The translations under genes were made by a program, and so were the position numbers. Under the pieces are notes generated by a model, which was not told the DNA's origin, made no database searches, and saw only the letters and a list, made by a program, of their open reading frames with translations. A DNA stretch of 11,932 nt. Source: Candidatus Zipacnadia bacterium. GTDB lineage: Bacteria > Armatimonadota > Zipacnadia > Zipacnadales > Zipacnadaceae. Below, one piece after another: positions 1 to 6,738 of the stretch (the stretch's first letter is position 1; each line of letters starts with the position of its first letter). The stretch lies in NCBI GenBank assembly GCA_029821455.1, contig JALGTI010000071.1:1-11932 (forward strand). The letters are read 5' to 3'.

Positions 1-6
1 AAAGAT

Positions 7-525
7 TTGGCAGCAGTGCTCTGGCCCAAGACACGGCGTCGAGTGCTTGGCTTGTTGCTCAGCCGCCCTGAAGAGGAATGGCACTTGCGAGAGATCGTGC
101 GGCAGGTGGGCCTTGCCCCGTCAACCGTGCAGCGGGAGGTAGTTGCGCTGGCGGAGGCGGGAATTCTGCGCCGGCGGCAGCAGGGCAATCAGGTGTACTA
201 CAGCGCCGACGAAACCTGCCCCATCTTTCCTGAACTGCGTGGGATTGTCCTCAAGACCGTTGGCCTGGCCGACGTACTGCGCGAGGCGCTCAAGCCCGTA
301 GCAGACCACATAGAATTAGCGTGTGTCTTTGGCTCCCTGGCCGAGGGCACCGCTACAAGCGACAGCGATGTGGACCTGATACTAGTTGGGGAGGTGGGCT
401 TGCAGGAGCTGGTGCCACACCTGCGTCAAGCCCAGGATACTCTCGGCCGGGAGATTAACCCGGTGACAATAAGCGCCCAGGAGTTGCGCGACCGCGTTGC
501 CCACTCTGACCGACTTGCTGAATGA
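7..525 (+). CDS. HTH-domain MNT nucleotidyltransferase, C-terminus apparently shortened
   Basis: Residues about 8-66 form an ArsR/MarR-like winged helix (LREIVRQVGLAPSTVQREV recognition region, then a basic wing ending in NQVYYSA). Residues about 100-160 form a minimal nucleotidyltransferase domain with G109-S110, D121 and D123 as the metal and nucleotide-binding signature. In this family such proteins pair with a HEPN protein. The MNT partner modifies or neutralises it, and the HTH probably autoregulates the operon; that role is inferred. The start is uncertain: TTG at 7 is the first usable codon, but the frame is open to the window edge, so the true start may lie outside. Relatives as I remember them continue about 25-35 residues after the NPVTISAQEL region with a helix and a GPK-like segment. 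Here the protein ends after 12 more residues, inside the next gene. It is probably damaged or minimal rather than typical. Confidence 0.85.
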   Translation: MAAVLWPKTRRRVLGLLLSRPEEEWHLREIVRQVGLAPSTVQREVVALAEAGILRRRQQGNQVYYSADETCPIFPELRGIVLKTVGLADVLREALKPVADHIELACVFGSLAEGTATSDSDVDLILVGEVGLQELVPHLRQAQDTLGREINPVTISAQELRDRVAHSDRLAE

Positions 526-946
526 GGAGCGGCTGCGGAGGCATAAGAGCTCGGCCCAGGAGGTAGCCAACCTGCTTGCCACTGCGGAGCGGGACCTGGC
601 TGATGCCAGACTTGAGCCCGTCTCCCTCGACCGGCGCTTCATGGCCGCCTACAGCGCCGCGCTTTCCCTGGCCACGATCCCCCTGGCCTGTGCCGGCTAC
701 CGAAGCGTCGGAGTCGGCCACCATGCCACTGTATTCGAGGCCCTCCCGCTGGTAATGGGCGAGGAAACACGTCCACTGAGCGAGTACTACGATACCTGCC
801 GCATCAAACGCAACCAGGCGGAGTACCGACAAGTGGGTGTGGTGACGAACAGCGAGGTCGCGGGTCTAATCACCTCGGTTGAAGAGTTTATGGCGCAAGT
901 GCGCGAGTGGCTAGAGGCGAACTACCCTGAATTTGTAGAGAGGTAA
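497..946 (+). CDS. HEPN-domain protein, partner of the upstream MNT nucleotidyltransferase
   Basis: A 149-residue, mostly alpha-helical protein of the HEPN type that accompanies HTH-MNT proteins. Visible signatures are the ANLLATAERDLADA helix, the AYSAALSLATIPL helix, R69 followed by H75/H76 (a possible RX4-6H motif) and the conserved CRIKRNQAEY segment at 101-110. HEPN proteins of such pairs are often RNases or toxins held in check by the nucleotidyltransferase; that role is inferred here. The start is TTG at 497, since the frame is closed upstream at 470 and offers no ATG or GTG. AGGAG lies 13 nt upstream, which is long for a ribosome site. The gene overlaps the MNT gene by 29 bp and ends three bases before the helicase start, so the three genes are almost certainly one transcript. 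The unusual start together with the shortened MNT end suggests a small deletion at the junction. Confidence 0.82.
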   Translation: MPTLTDLLNEERLRRHKSSAQEVANLLATAERDLADARLEPVSLDRRFMAAYSAALSLATIPLACAGYRSVGVGHHATVFEALPLVMGEETRPLSEYYDTCRIKRNQAEYRQVGVVTNSEVAGLITSVEEFMAQVREWLEANYPEFVER

Positions 947-949
947 GAG

Positions 950-3900
950 ATGCCTGCCCACGACATCATAGACAACCGTAATGAGAAGCTGGCCGAGAAC
1001 ATCAACACGATCCTCGACTCCACCGAGGCGGCGCGCTTCGCCGTCGGCTACTTCTTCCTATGTGGCTTTGAGTGCATTGCTGACAAGCTCGAAGGGGTCA
1101 AGGAGTTGCGGCTGTTGATTGGAAACACCACCAACCAGCGGACGTTGGAGCAAATGGCGGAAGGCTACCAGCGCCTGGAACTGGTGAGCGAGGCCTTGGA
1201 GGCGCAGTCATACCCCAAACGCATAGAAGTCCGGAATATGGTCGCCAGCACAGGAGAAAACGTCCGGAAGTCCATGGAATGGATGGATCAGACCGATGAG
1301 GGCGAGGCTTTGATAAGGACCCTGGCCCAGATGATTGAAGAAAAGCGGGTGAAGGTGCGTGTCTACACGAAAGGGCCTATGCACGCCAAGGCCTACATCT
1401 TCGACTACGGGCCGGTGTACGACGAGGGCGGCAGGCCGGTGGACCGCCATGAGAAGGGCATTGCCATCGTGGGGTCATCCAACCTTAGCCTCAGCGGCGT
1501 CACCCATAATACCGAACTAAATGTAGTTGTGCAGGGCAATGACAATCACGCCGAGCTGGTCCGTTGGTTTGAAGAGCTTTGGGAAGAAGCTGGGGACTTT
1601 GATGAGGCACTGATGCACGAGATGCAACAGTCCTGGGCGATGGCTCCCGTCCGTCCCTATGACATCTACATGAAAACGCTCTATCAGTTGGTCAAGGACA
1701 GGCTGGAGGGGGAAGAGGATACAGATGTCCTTTGGGATGACGAGATAACTCGTAAGCTGGCTGACTTCCAGAAGGTAGCGGTCCGACAGGCGGTACAGAT
1801 GATCCGCAAGTACCGTGGCGCGTTTGTGGCAGATGTCGTTGGGACGGGCAAGTCGTTTGTGGGCGCCGCTATTGTCAAGCACTTCGAGCGGATAGAGGGG
1901 ACCCGGCCCATCATCATTTGTCCGAAGGCTCTCGAGGAAATGTGGGAGATGTACAATGAGGTTTACGAGCTCAACGCTCGTGTAGTCTCCATGGGGCTAT
2001 TGCGCGAAGATGAAGAGAGAAGCCCCAACTTCCTGCTGGACGAGATGCGCTATCGCGACCGCGACTTTGTGCTGGTAGATGAGAGCCATAACTTCCGCTA
2101 TCCGGAGAGACAGCGCTACAAGGTGCTACAGTCTTTCTTGGCCACCGGGCGCCGCTGTTGTTTTCTGACCGCTACCCCGCGCAATAAGACTGCATGGGAC
2201 GTATACCATCAGATAAAGCTCTTCCACCAGAATGATATTACTGACCTGCCGATTGATCCTCCTAATCTCCGAGAATACTTCCGGTTGATCGAACAGAATG
2301 GCAGGAAGCTTCCAGATCTGTTGTCGCATGTGCTTATCCGCCGAACGCGCAACCACATTCTGCGCTGGTACGGGTATGATGCCGAGACACACGACAAAGT
2401 GGATCCGACCCGCTTTGATGAATACAAGACTGGTCGCCGCAGGGCTTACATCGTGGTTGGGGACCGGCATCAGTTTTTCCCCAAGCGGGAGCTGGACACG
2501 ATAGAGTACAGCATCGAGGATACGTACCAGGGGCTTTACCAGCAAATACGCGGCTACCTCGGTAAGGCACATCGCGGTCGTCCGCGCGAACCTTCGAAGA
2601 ATGAGTTCACCTACGCGCGGTACGGCTTGTGGCATTATGTAGACAAGCAGAAGCAGAGGCAGGAACCCTACGCTAGTCTGCAACATGCCGGCGTCAATCT
2701 CTGCGGACTGATGCGAACGCTCTTGTTCAAGCGCTTCGAGTCGAGCGTCCATGCGTTCAGAGAGACAATGAAGCGGCTGCTGCAGATGCATCAGTTGTTC
2801 GTTGGGGCTCTGGAGGAGGGGATCGTGCCGGCAGGCGAAGAAGCGCAGACCGTCCTATACGAATCGGACCTCAATGAGGAAAGAGACCTCTTGGACACAC
2901 TGCGCGGAGTGTCAGACCGCTATGATGCGGCTGACTTTGATGTGGAAGGTCTACGTGGGCACATTGGGCACGACATCCACCTGCTACAGGAGATTCTGAC
3001 CCTCGTTGATCCCATCAGCTCGGAACAGGACGCCAAGCTACAAACCCTCAAGCGCCGGCTCGTAGTCCCACCTCTCAACGAGGGTAAGTGCCTCATTTTC
3101 ACTCAGTATGCCGATACCGCTCAATACCTGTATGACAATCTCAATCCTGATGGCAGTCGCGACGATATCGAGGTGATCTACAGCGGCGATAAGAGTAAGG
3201 CTCGAATGGCGGCGCGCTTTGCTCCTAAAGCTAACCCGGAATACCGTTTGCGCGCAGGTGAATCGGAAGTATCCTTGCTGGTCGCCACCGACGTATTGGC
3301 AGAGGGTTTGAATTTGCAGGACGGCGACAAGATCATCAACTACGACCTGCATTGGAACCCGGTGCGGCTCATCCAACGCTTCGGTCGCATTGACCGCATA
3401 GGTTCGGAACACGAGATCATCTACGGGTTCAACTTCCTGCCCGAAACAGGTATTGAGAGAAACTTGGGCCTGCGTGAGAAGCTGCGCAACCGCATCCGCG
3501 AAATCCACGACACCATAGGCGAGGATGCAGCTATCCTCGACCCCAGTGAACAACTAAACGAGGAAGCCATGTATGCTATCTACGAAAAGAAAGGGGAGCA
3601 GCTGAGCCTGTTTGAGGAGCACGACGACGAGCTTGTTGATATCAACGAGGCTGAAGAGATCCTGAGGCAACTCAGGACAGAGAATCCGACGGAGTACGAA
3701 CGCATTGCTGACCTGCGTGATGGTATTCGCACTGCCAGGGTGACCGGCAGCCAAGGACTGTATGTGTTTTGTCAGGCGGGTCGCTATCAACAGCTATTCT
3801 TGCTGGATGACAAAGGCGAAGTTGTGTCGCGCGATGTGTCACGGATACTGGGGGCAATCAGGTGTGACGCGGATGAGTCCGGAGCACCGCTACCGAGAAA

Positions 3901-4285
3901 TTATAACTCAGCGGTCATGCGGGTGAAGCGTCAGTTTGCTGAAGAGGTCAAGCAGCGAGAGGCCGAACGCGATCACACTCTCTCCTTGAGCCAAGGCCAA
4001 TGGTACGTCATACGGGAATTGGGAGGACTGTTTAGCACAACCGCAGATGACGATATGAAGGGCCAGATAAACATACTCGAAAAGGCGTTTCGCCGGTCAC
4101 TAAGTACTGCAATCAAAGGAGAGGTTAACCGCCTGCGTCGCAACGGTGTAACAGGTCACGAACTGTTCCGTGCCCTGGGACGTATTTATCACCAACACAG
4201 AATGGGGGAACGGGTGGATCAGCCCACTGGAGAACTGGCAGAGGTCCCCGTTCCTTGGATTGTCTGCAGCGAGGCGCTGATATAG
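950..4285 (+). CDS. PLD-like nuclease-domain / SNF2-type helicase fusion (1111 aa)
   Basis: Large superfamily 2 helicase with an N-terminal phospholipase-D-like domain. The PLD part carries H145-x-K147 and D152, a complete HxKx4D motif, followed by GSSN at 175-178. One HKD motif is seen, so activity would need a dimer. The helicase core has a Walker A-like VVGTGKS ending at S302, a DESH box at 377-380, TATP at 407-410, and a C-terminal lobe with a FTQYADTAQYL segment, ATDVLAEGLNLQ and QRFGRIDRIG at 809-818, all apparently intact. Residues 820-1111 form a less recognisable, helical tail. It starts at ATG with GAGAGG (938-943) six bases upstream. Similar proteins sit beside methyltransferase or other defence genes, but none follows here. 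A role in recognising or degrading foreign DNA is inferred from the fusion and from the adjacent MNT-HEPN pair. Confidence 0.93.
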   Translation: MPAHDIIDNRNEKLAENINTILDSTEAARFAVGYFFLCGFECIADKLEGVKELRLLIGNTTNQRTLEQMAEGYQRLELVSEALEAQSYPKRIEVRNMVASTGENVRKSMEWMDQTDEGEALIRTLAQMIEEKRVKVRVYTKGPMHAKAYIFDYGPVYDEGGRPVDRHEKGIAIVGSSNLSLSGVTHNTELNVVVQGNDNHAELVRWFEELWEEAGDFDEALMHEMQQSWAMAPVRPYDIYMKTLYQLVKDRLEGEEDTDVLWDDEITRKLADFQKVAVRQAVQMIRKYRGAFVADVVGTGKSFVGAAIVKHFERIEGTRPIIICPKALEEMWEMYNEVYELNARVVSMGLLREDEERSPNFLLDEMRYRDRDFVLVDESHNFRYPERQRYKVLQSFLATGRRCCFLTATPRNKTAWDVYHQIKLFHQNDITDLPIDPPNLREYFRLIEQNGRKLPDLLSHVLIRRTRNHILRWYGYDAETHDKVDPTRFDEYKTGRRRAYIVVGDRHQFFPKRELDTIEYSIEDTYQGLYQQIRGYLGKAHRGRPREPSKNEFTYARYGLWHYVDKQKQRQEPYASLQHAGVNLCGLMRTLLFKRFESSVHAFRETMKRLLQMHQLFVGALEEGIVPAGEEAQTVLYESDLNEERDLLDTLRGVSDRYDAADFDVEGLRGHIGHDIHLLQEILTLVDPISSEQDAKLQTLKRRLVVPPLNEGKCLIFTQYADTAQYLYDNLNPDGSRDDIEVIYSGDKSKARMAARFAPKANPEYRLRAGESEVSLLVATDVLAEGLNLQDGDKIINYDLHWNPVRLIQRFGRIDRIGSEHEIIYGFNFLPETGIERNLGLREKLRNRIREIHDTIGEDAAILDPSEQLNEEAMYAIYEKKGEQLSLFEEHDDELVDINEAEEILRQLRTENPTEYERIADLRDGIRTARVTGSQGLYVFCQAGRYQQLFLLDDKGEVVSRDVSRILGAIRCDADESGAPLPRNYNSAVMRVKRQFAEEVKQREAERDHTLSLSQGQWYVIRELGGLFSTTADDDMKGQINILEKAFRRSLSTAIKGEVNRLRRNGVTGHELFRALGRIYHQHRMGERVDQPTGELAEVPVPWIVCSEALI

Positions 4286-4320
4286 TGTGTCAAGCGTTTA
4301 ATCGTAAGATCCCCCTGCTT

Positions 4321-4345
4321 GGCGCGAGAATCGCTTCTAAGCGCC
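4321..4345 (+). other. hairpin after the helicase gene, possible weak terminator
   Basis: GGCGC pairs with GCGCC, and after a small bulge AGAA pairs with TTCT around a TCGC loop. It lies 35 bases after the helicase stop and could mark the transcript end. No T tract follows, so a classical intrinsic terminator is not supported. Its right arm overlaps the start of the repeat copy at 4339. Confidence 0.35.
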
Positions 4346-4423
4346 TTCGGGCCACCAAATAGGGGTAGCCCTGCCCCGTTGTGAGCAGTTTCCCAGAGCG
4401 GTTTCTTGAGGGGTGTTCAATTA
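4339..4423 (+). repeat. interspersed repeat, copy A (short)
   Basis: Aligns with copies B and C in the same order: AAGCGCC with a small hairpin (GCC-TTCG-GGC here), then TAGGGGTAGCCCTGCCCC, then a TTTCTTGAGG block and GTGTTCAATTA. Copy B has GGTTAAAGGTAGCCCCC and GTGTTCGATTA at the matching places. Only the left half of the unit is present. Its right edge coincides with the stop codon of the truncated gene on the other strand. Confidence 0.65.
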
Positions 4424-4555
4424 GGTGTCTCTCTGCGTCAAGCTCCCGTCCACGATGAGACGCCATAGGACGTCACGCTGCCAGACGGGTTGGTCTTCTG
4501 ACCACTTGACGATCTCATCTAGCACTGAAGATGCTGGTATCTCAATCACCCTCAT
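4421..4555 (-). pseudogene. 44-aa N-terminal fragment resembling a large AAA/ATP-binding protein
   Basis: Reading from ATG at 4555 gives a short protein with EIVKWSEDQPVWQRD followed by VLWRLIVDGSLTQRD and then a stop. The WSxDxPxWQRDxLRRLxxxGxLT pattern is the beginning of a group of large AAA-type ATP-binding proteins, many linked to defence or DNA repair, as I recall the family. A full protein would run for hundreds of residues. Here it stops at a TAA supplied by the last bases of repeat copy A. I infer that the rest was lost in a rearrangement with a breakpoint at the repeat edge. There is no clear ribosome site, and the frame is closed upstream by a TGA. It could instead be a genuine small protein, but its likeness to only the start of a longer family argues against that. 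I see no feature in the 101 bases between it and the next gene. Confidence 0.6.
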
Positions 4556-4656
4556 GGTCGCCGATCTGGACGGTGTGCTTGCGGGACCCGTCGCCAGATC
4601 AGGCAGTCATCACGGTGCTTGCTTCGTCAGGCGGCACATGAGCAAGGCAACTTGGC

Positions 4657-5197
4657 TCAGTCGTTGTCGGCGTCGTCTTCGACGGCGATCACTCGAACCT
4701 CAATGGGATACTCTCCCACCTCAACCTTCCTTTCAGCACGCTGAGCCATCTCGGGGGTCCGGACGTAGTAGAGTCGCCTGCCCGGGAACTTCGCAAGCTT
4801 CTCCAGTGTCTGAACCATCCTCTCGGCAACCTTACATAGAGGACGCCTAGACGTGGTGACCTCTACGGATACTACGACCTTATCATCGACCTCTCCCCTG
4901 AGGTCAGGCTCATCGGCACCCCCGGTCTGGCGAGGGTTCCACCACCATGTTATCTCCTGACCTGCGAAGTTGTGGGCGGCGAGATCAGACGCCGCTTCAA
5001 GAACCAACGCTTCGTGCTGAAGCTGGTTGATGAACTCGTACGCGGCCCGGCGCACCGACTCCAACACGCTCACGCCTTGATCATTGATCAAGGGTGTCAA
5101 CGTGTGGATTGACTAAGGCCCTGATTTTGGCTACAACTTTCTGGATCTCGCCCAGTAGTCTGGTCCGTTCGGAGTCAATGTGTTTGAGGGGCTTCAT
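4657..5197 (-). pseudogene. 177-aa unknown protein gene split by a 7-bp tandem duplication
   Basis: Two frames belong together. The first (5197 to 5081) starts with ATG behind a strong GGAGGAG site and gives 38 residues ending VDTLDQ before a TGA. The second (5100 or later to 4657) carries the remaining 139 residues starting GVSVLESVRRAAYEFINQLQ. The join falls at TTGATCA repeated twice in tandem (5077-5090). Removing one copy restores one uninterrupted 177-residue frame. The N-terminal 75 residues look helical. The C-terminal part has a PDLRGE, VVVSVEVTTS and RMVQTLEKLAKFPGRRLYYV pattern, reminiscent of PD-(D/E)XK-like nuclease folds, but the expected lysine is a threonine. Function is unknown. 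Alternatively the two pieces are separately translated, the second from TTG 5100, TTG 5091 or GTG 5073, none with a convincing ribosome site. Confidence 0.75.
5075..5093. repeat. perfect 9-bp inverted repeat created by a 7-bp tandem duplication
   Basis: CCTTGATCA and TGATCAAGG flank one T. The same bases contain TTGATCA twice head to tail. With a single copy the site would be the 12-bp palindrome CCTTGATCAAGG, so the 19-bp palindrome is probably a by-product of duplicating a palindromic core. An operator function is possible but less likely inside a coding frame. Confidence 0.8.
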
Positions 5198-5585
5198 AGG
5201 CAAATATACTCCTCCACAATGCTAGGTGCACACGCAGTCTGCATGGGGTCGGCCTGAAGAGTGTGTACACATCCTCCGCAGTGACCAGCGTCACTGTTAT
5301 TGCTCCTTCCGGGCTCTGCTCACGTTTCTCGTGGGCAATATTGACTCTTTCAGCCTTCGCAGGTGCTCCTTGTGCGTCTTCAGTTGCATATCTCCCGGCC
5401 AGAGCCCCACCCGCCCTTGCCTGCCTCTTTTCATCCTCTCGTTTTTTCACCGAAACCTTGGTCGGTTTCCCGTCGAACCGTGAGAGCCGTCCCACCTTGC
5501 CAGCCTCTATCTTCCCTTCTTTGGTCCGCTGGTACACAGTTACGGCCCTCAGTACAGGTAGTTTGCGACTTCCCCCTGGGGCCAT
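5175..5585 (-). CDS. unrecognised 136-aa basic protein, start uncertain
   Basis: I do not recognise this protein. It has a strand-rich opening (LPVLRAVTVYQRTKEGKIEAGKV is the best-ordered stretch, about residues 9-31), a long lysine, arginine and alanine-rich charged middle, and a VTLVTAEDVYTLF segment near 100-112. Its last 23 bases overlap the beginning of the downstream split gene, and both lie behind a plausible promoter at 5739-5767, so they probably form one transcript. ATG 5585 has no clear ribosome site. The same frame stays open upstream to a TGA at 5649-5651 and reads protein-like there (ALPVGAGGNKITADRLMAPG), so the true N-terminus may be longer and broken. A 193-codon ORF runs antisense, which lowers confidence that this is coding. 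Confidence 0.42.
   Translation of the reverse strand: MAPGGSRKLPVLRAVTVYQRTKEGKIEAGKVGRLSRFDGKPTKVSVKKREDEKRQARAGGALAGRYATEDAQGAPAKAERVNIAHEKREQSPEGAITVTLVTAEDVYTLFRPTPCRLRVHLALWRSIFAYEAPQTH
5209..5215 (-). promoter_or_regulatory. strong ribosome binding site that fixes the ATG at 5197
   Basis: GGAGGAG on the minus strand, 11 bases before ATG 5197. It supports ATG 5197 as the real start of the split gene rather than the weak TTG/GTG codons near 5100-5073. It lies inside the end of the upstream 136-residue ORF, which fits translational coupling. Confidence 0.7.
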
Positions 5586-5738
5586 CAGTCTGTCAGCTGT
5601 TATCTTGTTACCACCTGCACCAACCGGCAGTGCGCTCCCTGCTGTCGCTCACGGCTTGACTCTCCAGACTAATACGCAGGGCGGCCTCGTGCCCTGTCCT
5701 GGAGAAAGCACCAACCTGCTCACCGGGTACTCGCCTCT

Positions 5739-5767
5739 ATTATGCGCCGCAGCAAGGCGGGCGGCAA
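5739..5767 (-). promoter_or_regulatory. sigma70-type promoter for the 136-aa ORF and the split gene
   Basis: On the minus strand TTGCCG (5767-5762) and CATAAT (5744-5739) are separated by exactly 17 bases. Matches to consensus are four of six and five of six. Transcription would start near 5732, giving a leader of about 145 bases before ATG 5585. No operator is recognised. Confidence 0.45.
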
Positions 5768-5813
5768 GGCCCCTGCCACCCGGATATGCCTGTTTCGCGA
5801 ATAGAAGCCAAAT

Positions 5814-6009
5814 AAGCGCCTCCGGCGCGCCGGGTAGGGGTTAAAGGTAGCCCCCTTTTGAACCGCTTCTCTGCGGGCTTCCTTGAGGCTGTGTTCGATT
5901 ATCGCCGAGGCCCAGGGCGTGCTTCTCCCTACCTGCCCCCGCCTCGGCGCTCCTAGGGCCGTCAGGCCTCCCCTGCCCCCTCTGTGGTAGGTCGCTCACC
6001 AGCTCGCCT
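5814..6009 (+). repeat. interspersed repeat, copy B (long)
   Basis: Begins with AAGCGCC forming a small hairpin GCGCC-TCC-GGCGC, then CGGGTAGGGGTTAAAGGTAG, CCCCCTTTTGAACC, TTCCTTGAGGCTGTGTTCGATT, a GGCCC block, CGGCGC, CCCTGCCCCCTC and finally CTCGCC. The same blocks occur in the same order in copy C. It fills most of the stretch between the 136-aa ORF region and the exported-protein gene ending at 6055. Bases 5586-5813 hold only the promoter and the possible N-terminal extension of the 136-aa ORF. Confidence 0.6.
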
Positions 6010-6054
6010 AATTTGGCACCGGCCACTTTGCGGCTTGGTAACACCGGTTGTCTC

Positions 6055-6700
6055 TTACTTGAGTCGTCTTACGTAGATTGTATCGGTTACACCCTCGACC
6101 TTCATCTTGTAGCCCCCGGCCGTCAGGAAAATGATGACTTCGGGACGGTAGGCGTAGTGATACGTGTAAGCGTAGGAGGCTTGTTCCCAGATTTGTCCGT
6201 TGGCAAGTTTGAAAACGGTGTCGCCGTCCCAGCCCTCGAACTCGCCATCTATGCGACTCTCAATTACGTCGGGTGTGGTTGGCTGTGGGAGCGTGGGCGG
6301 TGCCGGGCGTGGGAGACTTGTCTCAATAGCCCCATCTGGACCGAAGACGAATACTGCTCCTCCACGATTCCCTCCTCCTCCCAGCATGACCGCTTGGGTT
6401 TCATCAAGCCCGTAGACCCACACTGTGCCACCTCCGCCCTTGTTGCACGCCAGTCCAACTACCTTTTTGCCTCCGGCATGGTACAAACAGAATTCCGGCC
6501 TACCATTAGTGAGACCTAACAGCGCCCATACGTGGCCTTCCCCGTCAACCAAGCGAAATTCCTCTGCCTCCAAGATCTTCCCAGCCTGTCCTTGAGCAAA
6601 GGCCGCCCGACCCGGAAAGGAGCCAACTAACTAATACCCCCCCCACCAATCCCGAGACTGCCACAACCAACAACATCAACCTAAACTGTCCCTTACTCAT
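6055..6700 (-). pseudogene. exported beta-repeat protein (about 214 aa restored), one-base frameshift
   Basis: From ATG 6700, behind a near-ideal GGGAGGG site, the frame encodes a 28-residue hydrophobic start (LMLLVVAVSGLVGG core, then VSWLL). It then goes out of phase at the TTT at 6616-6618. In the next frame the reading continues PGRAAFAQGQAGKI and into the main 172-residue frame. Dropping one T joins them into a signal-peptide protein with an AAFA-QG cleavage-like site. The exported part has repeated short beta units (EEFRLVDGEGHVWALLG, then LYHAGGKKVVGL, VYGLDETQAVML, VFGPDGAIETSL), a proline-rich linker, and a conserved C-terminal unit with GEFEGWDGDTVFKL and QASYAYTYHYAYRP. I know this as a common uncharacterised surface or periplasmic type without assigned function. 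A sequencing error at the T run is the main alternative to real loss. Confidence 0.82.
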
Positions 6701-6706
6701 GCTTCA

Positions 6707-6713
6707 CCCTCCC
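6707..6713 (-). promoter_or_regulatory. ribosome binding site and nearby -10 element of the exported-protein gene
   Basis: GGGAGGG on the minus strand, six bases before ATG 6700. It shows that the true start is about 130 bases upstream of the long open frame. A TAGAAT hexamer lies just upstream at 6721-6716, without a good -35. The recombinase stop is only 39 bases from this ATG, so read-through from that gene is also possible. Confidence 0.7.
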
Positions 6714-6738
6714 GTATTCTAAGCGCGTTCTTGTAAGG

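Noticed and set aside
2126..2791. 221-codon minus-strand frame inside the helicase
   Set aside because: It is a shadow of a continuous, motif-complete helicase gene on the plus strand.
4425..4850. 141-codon plus-strand frame
   Set aside because: It is arginine and serine-rich and antisense to the AAA stub and the split gene, both of which have better support.
5263..5844. 193-codon plus-strand frame
   Set aside because: It is dominated by alanine, serine, proline and leucine runs, has no domain, and runs into repeat copy B. The opposite strand has better protein texture, a promoter and overlapping genes.
5893..5901. TGTTCGATTA as a tRNA T-loop
   Set aside because: The motif recurs in the repeats, but the flanking bases do not pair into a T arm and no acceptor or anticodon stems can be built around it.
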